Counted from the stretch's first letter, positions 38,608 through 47,546 are shown. The stretch is DNA of 48,870 nt from an uncultured Lachnospiraceae bacterium (GCA_910585635.1 CAJUFE010000033.1:1-48870); one strand, 5' to 3'. A program made the numbers and translations. Notes: a model not told the origin generated them from the letters alone.

Positions 38608-40191
38608 CTATCCAGCCTCTCCCACATACCGCTCGATCGTACACCGATGGACCTTTTTTTCTTTATCATAGCTGATCCCTACCAAAAGGATATTGCCTGT
38701 ATACCCTGCGGCCCAGTCTGCATAGCCCCGTTCCTTGATCTGGCGGATCGCTCCCTGGACAGCTTCGTTCCATTTCAGCTCCACCACCAGCGCAGGCTTA
38801 TCCACCCCTCGCTTAGGCAGATAGACCACATCCGCAAAGCCTTTTCCGGACGGCATCTCCAAGAGCGGGTTCAGATAATAGACTTTTGCGCTGTAATATG
38901 CCATCAAGATCGCACAGGTCAGTGAATTTTCATCATTGTACTTCAGGATCGATGATGTCTCCTCATGGATCGCCGCCATGCCATCCGCCACAGCCTCCCC
39001 GTCCAATACCCAAGTGCTGCGGAGGAGACCTTCTGACCGGTCCAATGCCTGTATCAAGTCATCCCATGCAGGTTCATTGACCACACTTAAAAACTCCTGC
39101 ACGATCTCCTGATCTGGGATAAAAACCTCACTTTCTTTCTCATCAAAGGTCAGATAGCCCAGATGGACCAGCAACGTGAGCACTTCATCTTTAGTTTTGA
39201 ATGTTGTCATATCATTTTGGAATTTCCGCGGATCGACCTTGCACCGCCCGTTCCCCAGCATCATGATGACCGCCTCTTTCAGGCCGTCAAAGTCCATATC
39301 GATATAGATCTTCAGCGCCTCATAGGTCTCTGTGCCTGTCCAATAGCTTTTGACCCTTTTCCATCGCAGCGCATCGACCACCGATCTCGGATTATAGATA
39401 TGGAGCCCGCCGATCAGATATCCGTCATACCACTTTTCCAGCTCCTCATAGTCCATGTCATGAAGCCTGCACTGCTCCAACACCTCTTCACGTGTAAAGC
39501 CAAAATACTGCCCCAGATCTTTCGGGTCCACCATGGAATACTCACTAAAAATATTAAGAGCGGAATGCTCCCCATATTTTTTGATCGGCAATATCCCGGT
39601 CATATAAGCCAGCTCCACATACTCCGCGCCCTTGAACAGCCCCCGCAGGAAATCCAGATACTCCCGCTGGGCCTCCTTTTTCTCCTTAGCCATGCGGAAC
39701 ACGCAGTCCCACTCATCGATGACAAAGATGAAGCCTTCTTCTGTCTGCTGGAAGATCTTTCCCAGTACCACCTTGAGACGCATGTCCAGGCTCAGCCCTC
39801 TGCACACCGGGAAGGCCTCGATCAACTCCTCGGTCACCGCCCGCTCGATCTGCGGGATAAAGGTAGCCAGATCCCTCTCTGTTTCCAAAAAACGCTGTAT
39901 GTCCAGCCGGATCACATGATGCCGGTTCAGATGTTCTGCAAAGCTTGGGGCCTCCTCCACCTTCTTCCCAGCAAACAGCGCCCTAGAGTCGCAGCCTGTG
40001 CTATAATAAGCCACCAGCATATCCACCGCCATGGATTTCCCGAAACGGCGGGGACGGCTGACACATAGAAAACAATCCGTTTTATCGATCCGGTCATTGG
40101 TATAGGCAATCAGCTCCGTCTTATCGATATAGATATCTGCATTTAATGCCTTCCTGAAGGCCACATTCTTCGGATCTACATAGATCCCCAT
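38608..40191 (-). CDS. Second AAA-ATPase-like/PD-(D/E)XK protein, inside the STM cluster
   Basis: 527 residues, same architecture as the protein at 3830-5509: YIDKTELIAY, a Walker-A-like RPRRFGKSMAVDML, Walker-B-like FIFVIDEWDCVF, then FADVVYLPKRGVDKPALVVELKW, the PD-(D/E)XK-like end. The two are clearly diverged paralogues. GGGGG precedes the ATG at 40191. It stands between the STM4015- and STM4014-like genes on the same strand, so it may be cotranscribed with them; whether it belongs to their system is open. Confidence 0.9.
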   Translation of the reverse strand: MGIYVDPKNVAFRKALNADIYIDKTELIAYTNDRIDKTDCFLCVSRPRRFGKSMAVDMLVAYYSTGCDSRALFAGKKVEEAPSFAEHLNRHHVIRLDIQRFLETERDLATFIPQIERAVTEELIEAFPVCRGLSLDMRLKVVLGKIFQQTEEGFIFVIDEWDCVFRMAKEKKEAQREYLDFLRGLFKGAEYVELAYMTGILPIKKYGEHSALNIFSEYSMVDPKDLGQYFGFTREEVLEQCRLHDMDYEELEKWYDGYLIGGLHIYNPRSVVDALRWKRVKSYWTGTETYEALKIYIDMDFDGLKEAVIMMLGNGRCKVDPRKFQNDMTTFKTKDEVLTLLVHLGYLTFDEKESEVFIPDQEIVQEFLSVVNEPAWDDLIQALDRSEGLLRSTWVLDGEAVADGMAAIHEETSSILKYNDENSLTCAILMAYYSAKVYYLNPLLEMPSGKGFADVVYLPKRGVDKPALVVELKWNEAVQGAIRQIKERGYADWAAGYTGNILLVGISYDKEKKVHRCTIERYVGEAG

Positions 40192-40297
40192 CTATCTGCA
40201 CCCCCTTCACGAGACAATCTTTTTCATTTCACAGTAAGCCCCCCCAGGTCGCGTTCTCGGTGTTACCATAAATGAAAGAGCCTATAAACCTCCATGG

Positions 40298-40378
40298 GCC
40301 CGACAGCGGACGCACCGCCACACAGGAAAGCCCGACAGCAGACGCACCTCTACACAGAAAAGCCCGGCAGCGGATCTT
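40298..40378. repeat. 32-base tandem repeat between the STM4015 and AAA/PD-(D/E)XK genes
   Basis: Units start GCCCGACAGCGGACGCACC (40298), GCCCGACAGCAGACGCACC (40330) and GCCCGGCAGCGGATC (40362); two full and one partial copy. Non-coding. On the minus strand each unit holds GGGCTTT(T/C)CTGTGT. Confidence 0.85.
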
Positions 40379-40395
40379 CGCCGCGACGGGAAGGC

Positions 40396-41256
40396 TCACT
40401 CCGTCAGCATAGCGTTCATCCACACCTCACCCCGGTAGGTCTCCGGCTGGTTCTGGTCGCTCACATCCACCTCCATGGAAAGCCCCTCCAGCTTCTTTGC
40501 CATCCCGTCGCTGAGGTAATGATGATGCAGATCCAGCTTCTTGATGTTGGGATAGGCCGGGAGCTTTTCTAAGAGCAGAGCGCCGCCCTTATCTGTCAGG
40601 GTCCCACAGGACAGGTCCAAGGTGCTGATCTGGCCCATAAACTTGCTCTCTAAGACCACCTGGGTCAGCTCATCCTGGATCTCGCTGTCCGCGATCCCCA
40701 GATACTCCAGCCTGGGGAGATCCGCCTTCTCCAAAAGCTCCCTGACCGTACCGGCATCTCCATCGAACCCATAATCCTCGATCCCGATATAGAGCAGCAG
40801 CTTCTTTAGGTTGGGAAGCTCAGCCTCCTGGATGGAACGGATCACCGACGCCGGCAGCCCGCCGCAGATGATGGTCAGCGCTTCCAACCCTTCGTGGCAG
40901 ACCTGGCCCAGCACCAGCCCATCGCTGCCTTTGATGGTCAGCTCCTTTAGCCGGGGCATAGCCGCCCACAGCTTACCATAATCCCCCTGGAGGATCCAGG
41001 ACACCTCACAGTCCTCATAGTCCATATCGCCGATGAACAGCTTTTCGATATGGGAGAAGTCCGCTGCATGGTCCACGATCTGGTCCAGGATCGGCTGGCA
41101 GCTCTCTTCCCAGGCATTGCCCCAGCTCCCCACCGACAGTTCCGTAAGCTCAGGAAACGCCGGATCCGCCAGGATATCCTCCACCATCGTCGCCGGACCC
41201 TTTCCCTCCTCCTCATACTGGGTGTAGTCATACATATATTGCTTTGCCTTTTCCAT
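40396..41256 (-). CDS. STM4015-family leucine-rich-repeat protein
   Basis: 286 residues, cytosolic. N-terminal part EKAKQYMYDYTQYEEEGKGPATMVEDILADPAFPELTELSVGSWGNAWEESC with the Trp-rich segment I associate with the STM4015 family, then leucine-rich repeats (LKELTIKGSDG, LEALTIICGG, LKKLLLYIGIE, LEYLGIADSEI, ISTLDLSCGTL, IKKLDLHHHYLS). AAGGAGG 6 bases before 41256 sets the start. First gene of the cluster with its own promoter. Probably a protein-binding or substrate-presenting partner of the radical SAM enzymes; inference. Confidence 0.86.
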   Translation of the reverse strand: MEKAKQYMYDYTQYEEEGKGPATMVEDILADPAFPELTELSVGSWGNAWEESCQPILDQIVDHAADFSHIEKLFIGDMDYEDCEVSWILQGDYGKLWAAMPRLKELTIKGSDGLVLGQVCHEGLEALTIICGGLPASVIRSIQEAELPNLKKLLLYIGIEDYGFDGDAGTVRELLEKADLPRLEYLGIADSEIQDELTQVVLESKFMGQISTLDLSCGTLTDKGGALLLEKLPAYPNIKKLDLHHHYLSDGMAKKLEGLSMEVDVSDQNQPETYRGEVWMNAMLTE

Positions 41257-41315
41257 CGATAACCTCCTTATGATGCAGGTCTGGCCTGCGGTTTTCACGA
41301 TACACTGTTATGATG

Positions 41316-41344
41316 AGCATACGGCATTTGAGAGGGATAGTCAA
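41316..41344 (-). promoter_or_regulatory. Promoter of the STM4015-led gene cluster
   Basis: Minus strand: TTGACT (41339-41344), 17-base spacer, TATGCT (41316-41321) then CATCA, 60 bases before the ATG at 41256. Confidence 0.8.
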
Positions 41345-41349
41345 GAGAC

Positions 41350-41480
41350 GAAGTTACTTTTCACAGGTTGGCCAAGGGTCCGCTCCGGGAGGGACCTGGC
41401 TGGGCGTCACTTTCGCTTAGCTCCAGGAAAAACGCAGCGGACGCTAAGCTCTGATGATACTCTCCACTACGTTCCGAGTA
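41350..41480. repeat. Dispersed hairpin element, copy B
   Basis: GTTACTTTTCACA (41353-41365) followed by AGGT as in copy D, then GGGAGGGACCTGGCTGGGCGTCAC aligned with copy A, then CGCTTAGCTCCAGGAAA shared with 3.6 kb and an AGCTTAGCGTCC-type stem with GCTAAGCT. Lies between the STM cluster promoter and the terminator of the permease operon. Confidence 0.7.
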
Positions 41481-41501
41481 TCCGCTTTCGCACTAAGCTC
41501 G

Positions 41502-41532
41502 AAAAGACCGGGGCCTCATCCCCCGGTCTTTT
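41502..41532 (-). terminator. Terminator of the YtrA-like ABC operon
   Basis: Perfect 12-base stem AAAAGACCGGGG/CCCCGGTCTTTT with a 7-base loop, 14 bases after the permease stop codon at 41546; the minus strand ends in TTTT. Confidence 0.88.
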
Positions 41533-41545
41533 CTCTGCCCAGCGC

Positions 41546-43795
41546 TCAAAAGCTATCCTGGACTGCCTTTTTCTTTTGATCTTCCTCCTCCCATCGCTCC
41601 TCAATATCTTTTCGTACAAACTCCGGCATCTTTCCTTTAATGAACCTTCCGGATAAGATCCCACTGCTGGTAAGATCCCGCTCCTTCAGATACAGTTCCA
41701 CTGCATACTGCCCGTCCCGGTGGATCATCCCGTTTTTCTGGGTGCAGTTATCGCTGCCATAGGCAGCCAGGATCTGGCGGATCTCATCCGGGTCCGTATA
41801 CGTGATATGGATGGAGGTCATCGTCTCGGCACGTTCCTTGTATACAAGGTCCTCTTCCTCCTCCGCCCTGTATGCCGTGATCGAGATCATAGAGAACCGC
41901 TCCGGCGCTAAGGAAGCTCCGGCGGTGATACCGCAGTCTGCCAGGGCCTTTATGGTTTTGGTGAAAGAGGGGTAGACCGGATAGAAATAGCCCTCATACC
42001 AGCCATGTCCATAGCGGTCTGCCATCCTTTGGCCCCATTGCTTTTGGAGGTACTGATCATTTTGGTCAGAGATCAGCAAAAGCTCCCCCACAGGGCTCTC
42101 ACAGGTCCGGTCGGTCATGGTCAGACGGGCAGCTTCCTCCTGATAAGCTTCCACCACCACCTGCCATTTGCCCATATCCCCCTGGAGGGTCTGGACGCTG
42201 CCGCCCATCTCCCGGTAGACCACGTTCCCTGCAGCTTCCTGGACATCCAGTGCAAGGCCCGGGAATAAAGCCTTTTTGTAGACTGGGTCCGTGTAGACCT
42301 GATCCGCCGCCTCTAAGACCGGATCCAGCCACATCGAGTAGCGTCTGTAGACCTTCCGCCCACTCTTTAAGGTATAGCAGACCACCAGCCAGGCGTGGTC
42401 TTCATAGCCCTCGCTCCAGGAGGGATCCTCCGATGAATAGTATACGTTGCGAGCCCGGTCCCCCTTACGGCCTTCCGCCTTGCGCAGCGCCAGCTGACGG
42501 ATGCCTTCCTCTGACAGTGCCAGGATCGGGCCTGTCTCTGTGACCTGGGCCGTCTCTAAGATCTTGCCCTCTTCTTGGGATAAATACATGTCCTCATCCC
42601 AGACCAGATCATAGCCTACCCAGCTGTCCTGGCCAAAGCTCACGGAAGCGCAGGCCAGATCCCCTTCTGCCGGGATATAGGTGTCATAGCGGAACAGATC
42701 GAAATAAAAGGCCATGCAGACCACCAGTCCAAAAGCCATGCACACCGCCATGGTCCATTTATGGCGGAACAGCTTTTTAAAGTCCCCGTGATAGATCACC
42801 TCGATCACACAGTGGGAGATCGCCGTCCCCACCAGAAGGCCAAAGACCATCCAGCCTAAGTCCTCCTCGATCGAATAGAAGAACAAGGCCCCCGCCAGAC
42901 CGAAAGCGATCGTCAGCAATACCTTGACCGGACCCTTAGACCATCCAAAGGCCATCGTCCTCCCCGCCGCCTCCAGAGGCCGCTCCTTATAGAGCAGGAG
43001 GCTTATCAGGATGAGGACCAGGCTAAAGGCCAGGGTCCATAAGATCCCCCCTGCCGTCACCCCGTCCTCCATGATCCTAAACAGGGCAAAAAGGGGCGAG
43101 ATCTTGGACAGGACATCACTCCACAGGTTGGGTCCTCCATAGTAGTAGGTGGAAAAGAAGCCATCATAATAGGACAGGACCAGCCCACTGAGCATAGGAA
43201 AGTACAGGAAGAACACCGCCGTCCCCAGGATCGCCGCGATGCGGGTGCCGGTCATCATCATGGCCAGCACCACCGTGCTGTAGACCAAAAGGTAATAGAT
43301 AAGATGCAGGAGAAATCCCCGCATAGCCGCGGGCAGCACCAGCACCGGCGCCACCCCGTTAGCTCCGGCCACCACCAGGGAGAGCAGGATGAACACCATA
43401 TGGAGGGCCGCAGGGACCAGAAGCCCCGTCCCCATGCGTACCCCGAACAAGAGCTCTCGCTTGACCGGGAGGCTGTGATAGAGATCCACCTGCTTCTTAT
43501 CATGGAGATAGGAAAAGGTGGAGATCCCCAGCACCACGGCGGCAGCCAGCAGGATGAGCGTCACCACCGGATAGTTCCCATCGGCGAAGTCCAGCATCAT
43601 CCGTACATTTTTGACCCGCCTCTCTATCACCTCCGCCATAGTCACATATTCATTAGGCTGGTAAGAGGGCAGCACCATGGCCATGGCCACCGGCAGGGCG
43701 AAGAACAGAGACAGCCCCAAAAGGGCGGCCGCCCAGGCCTTGCGCTTCACCTCCTCCCAGAACAAACGGACAACTAAACGCTCCTGTCCCATCAA
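41546..43795 (-). CDS. Large ABC-2-like permease with extracytoplasmic domain (paralogue 2)
   Basis: 749 residues. N-terminal helices EVKRKAWAAALLGLSLFFALPVAMAM, then the segment GISTFSYLHDKKQVDLYHSLPVKRELLF, a mark of the large permeases of YtrA-regulated ABC systems; eight or more membrane segments to about residue 375, then a soluble domain of about 370 residues (VGYDLVWDEDMYLSQEEGK... GELLLISDQNDQYLQKQWG...). It overlaps the preceding paralogue by 4 bases. The two presumably form a heterodimer with the ATPase at 46121. Substrate unknown. Confidence 0.85.
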   Translation of the reverse strand: MMGQERLVVRLFWEEVKRKAWAAALLGLSLFFALPVAMAMVLPSYQPNEYVTMAEVIERRVKNVRMMLDFADGNYPVVTLILLAAAVVLGISTFSYLHDKKQVDLYHSLPVKRELLFGVRMGTGLLVPAALHMVFILLSLVVAGANGVAPVLVLPAAMRGFLLHLIYYLLVYSTVVLAMMMTGTRIAAILGTAVFFLYFPMLSGLVLSYYDGFFSTYYYGGPNLWSDVLSKISPLFALFRIMEDGVTAGGILWTLAFSLVLILISLLLYKERPLEAAGRTMAFGWSKGPVKVLLTIAFGLAGALFFYSIEEDLGWMVFGLLVGTAISHCVIEVIYHGDFKKLFRHKWTMAVCMAFGLVVCMAFYFDLFRYDTYIPAEGDLACASVSFGQDSWVGYDLVWDEDMYLSQEEGKILETAQVTETGPILALSEEGIRQLALRKAEGRKGDRARNVYYSSEDPSWSEGYEDHAWLVVCYTLKSGRKVYRRYSMWLDPVLEAADQVYTDPVYKKALFPGLALDVQEAAGNVVYREMGGSVQTLQGDMGKWQVVVEAYQEEAARLTMTDRTCESPVGELLLISDQNDQYLQKQWGQRMADRYGHGWYEGYFYPVYPSFTKTIKALADCGITAGASLAPERFSMISITAYRAEEEEDLVYKERAETMTSIHITYTDPDEIRQILAAYGSDNCTQKNGMIHRDGQYAVELYLKERDLTSSGILSGRFIKGKMPEFVRKDIEERWEEEDQKKKAVQDSF

Positions 43796-46146
43796 CCTTC
43801 CCCTCCTTCCTGCTGCTGCGGATACCCTTTTTCAGCCGCTTTAAAGTCTTCCAGGACAAAGGCCGGCACCTTCCCCCGGATCAGAGTCCCGTCCACTTCC
43901 GTGTCCCCATCTCGGCCAGCCAGCTGGCCAGGTACATACAAGACCACATTGTAGCGGTCGTCGGTCAGCAGCATGGTGTTTTTATACCGCCTCCGATAGT
44001 CCACAAAGGCGTCCAGGATCGCCCGGATCTCCTCCGGCTCTGTGTAGGACAGCGTATAGGGTCCCTCCGCTATCTCCTGCAGATCTTCGTCCAGCGATCC
44101 GATCACACTGTCCTCCAGGTCCATCATGCTGTCTGGATCCATCATGTCCTCCGGATCCATCATACTGTCCGGATCCATCATGTCCTCCGGATCCATCATA
44201 CTGTCCGGATCTGTCATGCTGTCTGGATCCTGCCCATCCTCGTCGTCAAAGGGACCGTAAGCCGTGATCTGGACCCCCATCAGGTCATCCACTTCATAGA
44301 GCGTCCCTGCCTGGATGCCGCAGTCCGCCAGGGCCTGGATCGTCTTGGTAAAGGCCGGATACAGGGGATAAAAATACCCGTCATACCAGCCATAGCGCTC
44401 GTACCGGCTCCCGGTGCCGTTATAGCTTTTCTGGAGCAGCTCGTCATCGGCATCCGAGATCAGCAAAAGCTCGCCCACAGGCGCTTCGCTCCTGCGCCTG
44501 TCCAGGGTCATGGCACCAAACTCTTCCTGGTAGGCTCTCACCACGGCCTCCCACTGGGCCTCGGTCCCCTGGAGGGTCTCTACCTCCTCGCCAAGCTTTC
44601 GGTAGACCGTATGGGCCGCAGCCTCTTTGGCCGGGATGGCCAGCCCCGGGTAAAGGGCTTTTTTATAGCCCGGCTCCCCGTAGATCCGATCCGCCTCCTG
44701 GAGCACCGGGTCCAGATACATCCTGTACTGCCGGTATACCTTACGGCCGCTGGTCAAGGTATAGCCGATGACCACATCGCAGTAGGAATAGTAGGCCTCC
44801 TCTCCAGAGACGGCCGCCCCCTCGTCCTCCGCCTCCAGCTGGCGGATCCCTTCCTGGGCCACCTTAAGGACGGCCTGGATATCCTGTACAGTCCCCGTCC
44901 CATCGGAGATCAGATGCCAGGTCCCGTTGGAGCTGGTGATCCCCCCATCTGTGGTCTCCACCAGCTCATAGCTCACCCAGCTGTCCTCGCCAAAGTCGAT
45001 GTCGGCCGCCGCCACCTGCTCTGCCTTCGGGAGATAGGCATCATAGCGGAACAGGTCGAAATAAAAGGACAGGGTCAGGATCAGCACCCCGGTCATGCAC
45101 ACTGCCATGGTCTTTTCATGGCAGAACAATTTTTTGAAGTCGCTGTAGTAGATCACCTCGATCACACAGTGGGAGATCGCCACACCCACGACCCCGCCGA
45201 ACACCAGCCAGCCCAGTCCGTCCTGGATCATGTAGAAAAAGGCGGCTCCGGCCAATCCGAAAGCCGATACCAGGAAGACCTTGATGATCCCCTTGGACCA
45301 CCGAAAGGCCATGGTCCTCCCGGCCGCCTCCAGAGGGCGCACCTGATAGAGGAAAAAGCTGGCGGCAGACAGCGCCAGGGTGGCTGCTATCGCCTTTATA
45401 CACTCAACTGCACGCAGGCCCTCAGACAGCGACACCGCAAAGACCGACAAGGGCGAGAGCTGACGGAGGAGCTGATCCCACCAGGGATAGGACCAAAATG
45501 TATAGGTATCGAAAAAGGTCTGGCAGTAAGCCGATATGAGCAGGCCCAACGCCGGGAAGTAGAAAAAGAACACGATGGTCCCCAGGAACGCGGCGATCTT
45601 CGTTCCCGTCAGCATCACCGCCAGCACCACGGTGGAATAGACCAGCGCATAGTAGAGCATATGCCCCGCAAACCCCCGGACCGCCCAGAAGAGCACCTGG
45701 AAGGGCAGGGCGTCGTTCAACATGAGCACCACCATCTCGATGAGGAGCGCCGCCACATAGATCGCCGCCGGTATAGCCAGCCCCACACCCATATGCACCC
45801 CAAAGAGCAGCCCTCTCCTGGCCGGCAGGCTGTGGTAGAAGTCCACCTGCTTTTTATCGTGGAGATAGGAAAAAGAAGACACCCCCAGCACTACGGCCGC
45901 CCAGAACAGGATCAGGCGCACCCCTGGATACCCTCTCCCAAAGTCCAGCATCATCTGCACAAAATGCATCAGCCTTTTTAAGGCCTCCGCCCCGCTCTCA
46001 AAAAGCTCCGCCCTCCAGGAGGAAAAGAGCACGGCCGTGGCTACCGGCAGAGCAAAGAACATGGCCAGCCCAAGCAGAGCCACGGCCCAGAGCTTCCTTT
46101 TCAGCTCCTCATAAAACAGCTTACAATATAAGTGCTTTGATGTCAT
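43792..46146 (-). CDS. Large ABC-2-like permease with extracytoplasmic domain (paralogue 1)
   Basis: 784 residues, collinear with the next gene: EELKRKLWAVALLGLAMFFALPVATAV, VLGVSSFSYLHDKKQVDFYHSLPARRGLLFG, membrane part to about 380, then the same soluble domain (SWVSYELVETTDGG..., GELLLISDADDELLQKSYNG). It differs by an Asp/Met-rich repeat (MTDPDSMMDPEDMMDPDSMM) in the soluble domain that its paralogue lacks. It overlaps the ATPase gene by 26 bases. Probably works with the ATPase in export or membrane-stress response, by analogy with Ytr-type systems. Confidence 0.85.
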   Translation of the reverse strand: MTSKHLYCKLFYEELKRKLWAVALLGLAMFFALPVATAVLFSSWRAELFESGAEALKRLMHFVQMMLDFGRGYPGVRLILFWAAVVLGVSSFSYLHDKKQVDFYHSLPARRGLLFGVHMGVGLAIPAAIYVAALLIEMVVLMLNDALPFQVLFWAVRGFAGHMLYYALVYSTVVLAVMLTGTKIAAFLGTIVFFFYFPALGLLISAYCQTFFDTYTFWSYPWWDQLLRQLSPLSVFAVSLSEGLRAVECIKAIAATLALSAASFFLYQVRPLEAAGRTMAFRWSKGIIKVFLVSAFGLAGAAFFYMIQDGLGWLVFGGVVGVAISHCVIEVIYYSDFKKLFCHEKTMAVCMTGVLILTLSFYFDLFRYDAYLPKAEQVAAADIDFGEDSWVSYELVETTDGGITSSNGTWHLISDGTGTVQDIQAVLKVAQEGIRQLEAEDEGAAVSGEEAYYSYCDVVIGYTLTSGRKVYRQYRMYLDPVLQEADRIYGEPGYKKALYPGLAIPAKEAAAHTVYRKLGEEVETLQGTEAQWEAVVRAYQEEFGAMTLDRRRSEAPVGELLLISDADDELLQKSYNGTGSRYERYGWYDGYFYPLYPAFTKTIQALADCGIQAGTLYEVDDLMGVQITAYGPFDDEDGQDPDSMTDPDSMMDPEDMMDPDSMMDPEDMMDPDSMMDLEDSVIGSLDEDLQEIAEGPYTLSYTEPEEIRAILDAFVDYRRRYKNTMLLTDDRYNVVLYVPGQLAGRDGDTEVDGTLIRGKVPAFVLEDFKAAEKGYPQQQEGGEG
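44108..44230 (-). repeat. 18-base tandem repeat encoding (D/S)MMDP(D/E) units
   Basis: Units like CTGTCCGGATCCATCATG and TCCTCCGGATCCATCATA alternate six to seven times, giving MMDPDS/MMDPED repeats. The 36-base higher-order period resembles that in the STM4014 gene. Confidence 0.92.
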
Positions 46147-47020
46147 AACCGGCCACCTCCGTCTCGCTGATAAAGATCTCCTCCAGGGACAGGGGGATCA
46201 GCTCATAAAATACCGGCTCACAGACGGCGATCCTGGCCAGGACCTCCTCCTGCTCCCCCCGGACGGTCAGCGTGTAGATGCTCCCGGTCTGCTCCGTCTT
46301 CATGATATCCAGCCCCGCAAACGCCTCCGGCGTCATCCCCGGCTGCAGCACGCACTGTACCTTGTGCAGGTTCAGCTTCATATCGTCTAATTCCCGGGAA
46401 AGGAGGATCCCGCCCCGGTGTAAAAGCCCCACATGGTCGCAGATATCCTCCAGCTCCCTTAAGTTGTGGGAGGCGATGATCGGCGTTAAGTTCCGCTCCG
46501 CCATATCATTAGCAAAAAGGCTCTTGACCGTCTGGCGCATCACCGGATCCAAGCCGTCAAAGGTCTCGTCACAGAAGATGTAATCCGTCCCCGCGCAGAT
46601 CCCGCAGATCACCGATACCTGCTTCTTCATCCCCTTAGAGAAGGTGTTGATCTTCCTGTCCTTCTTCAGACCGAAGCTGTCCAGGAGGTGATAAAAGCGG
46701 GTCTCGTCAAAAGCCGGATAGAGGCACCGGTAGAACTGCATCAGCTCCTGGGGAGTCCCGTTAGGGAAAAAGTACTGGTCGTCGGAGATATAAAAAAACC
46801 TGGACTTCACCTTAGGATCCTCCCACACAGGCTGGCCGTCGATGGTGACGGTCCCCTCATCCGGCTTTAAGATCCCGCTGGCCATGCGCAGGAATGTGCT
46901 CTTGCCCGAACCATTGGTCCCGATCAGCCCGAACACACAGCCGTCCTTTATCTCCGCCGTGATATGGTCCACGGCCACGATATCATCAAATCGTTTCGTC
47001 AGATCTTCCGCTCTGATCAT
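46121..47020 (-). CDS. ABC transporter ATP-binding protein (YtrB-like)
   Basis: 299 residues with all ABC motifs: Walker A LIGTNGSGKSTFL, signature TFSKGMKKQ, Walker B YIFCDETFDGLD, switch His in IIASHNLRELE. The N-terminal order and the YtrA-type regulator upstream match the ytr/bcr kind of export or resistance systems. It overlaps the regulator by 35 bases and the first permease by 26 bases, so the operon is tightly coupled. Confidence 0.95.
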   Translation of the reverse strand: MIRAEDLTKRFDDIVAVDHITAEIKDGCVFGLIGTNGSGKSTFLRMASGILKPDEGTVTIDGQPVWEDPKVKSRFFYISDDQYFFPNGTPQELMQFYRCLYPAFDETRFYHLLDSFGLKKDRKINTFSKGMKKQVSVICGICAGTDYIFCDETFDGLDPVMRQTVKSLFANDMAERNLTPIIASHNLRELEDICDHVGLLHRGGILLSRELDDMKLNLHKVQCVLQPGMTPEAFAGLDIMKTEQTGSIYTLTVRGEQEEVLARIAVCEPVFYELIPLSLEEIFISETEVAGYDIKALIL

Positions 47021-47414
47021 GATCTTTTCCCCCTTGTCCTTCTGTTCTCGCGGCAGCCTGCTCTGCCTTGCGGATGATCGCCTCCATCCGCTCTCTTTTT
47101 ACGCCGATGGCAAAGCCCTCCTGGGCCAGACGTCCCATCTGCTCCTCCCACCCGGATCTGCGCACACCTAACAGATCCGTGATATCGGCCACAAAGCTCC
47201 CCTTCCCCTTGACCGGGTAGATGTAGCCCTTCCGCTCCAGCTCACTGTAGGCCCGCTGGATGGTGTTGGGATTGATCGAGAGCTGCATGGCCTGGCTCCG
47301 GACCGAAGGCATCTGCATATCCTTCGGGAGGATCCCCTTCTCGATCAGCTCCTGGAACCGCTCTGCGATCTGCTCATATAGGGGCCTTTGGTCCCTGTAG
47401 TCTAAAACGATCAC
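46986..47414 (-). CDS. GntR-family regulator, YtrA type
   Basis: 142 residues. Short GntR protein: RPLYEQIAERFQELIEKGILPKDMQMPSVRSQAMQLSINPNTIQRAYSELERKGYIYPVKGKGSFVAD, a winged helix-turn-helix followed by a small C-terminal helical region, as in YtrA. The start is GTG at 47414 with AAAGGAG 7 bases upstream; an overlapping ATG hits TGA at once. As first gene it probably represses its own operon, through the repeat array at 47484-47546; inference. Confidence 0.93.
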   Translation of the reverse strand: MIVLDYRDQRPLYEQIAERFQELIEKGILPKDMQMPSVRSQAMQLSINPNTIQRAYSELERKGYIYPVKGKGSFVADITDLLGVRRSGWEEQMGRLAQEGFAIGVKRERMEAIIRKAEQAAARTEGQGGKDHDQSGRSDETI

Positions 47415-47483
47415 ATCTTTTCTCCTTTCCCCTGCACTGACTGTACAGAACATACACGCCGCGCCGGCTTCGGCACCTGCATA

Positions 47484-47546
47484 AACTGTATCGACTGTAT
47501 CGACCGTATGGACTGTATCAACTGCACTAACAGTAGTGATACAGTT
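47484..47546 (-). promoter_or_regulatory. Array of 9-base repeats at the start of the YtrA-like operon, candidate operators
   Basis: On the plus strand AACTGTATC (47484), GACTGTATC (47493), GACCGTATG (47502), GACTGTATC (47511), AACTGCACT (47520) run head to tail, and an inverted copy GATACAGTT (47538-47546) touches the -10 box. Downstream-of-promoter location fits repression by the adjacent GntR protein. Confidence 0.6.

Noticed and set aside
44611..45981. 456-codon plus-strand ORF opposite the first giant permease
   Set aside because: Antisense shadow in GC-rich DNA: His/Arg/Gln-rich, no ribosome site, and the minus-strand frame is a clear membrane protein.
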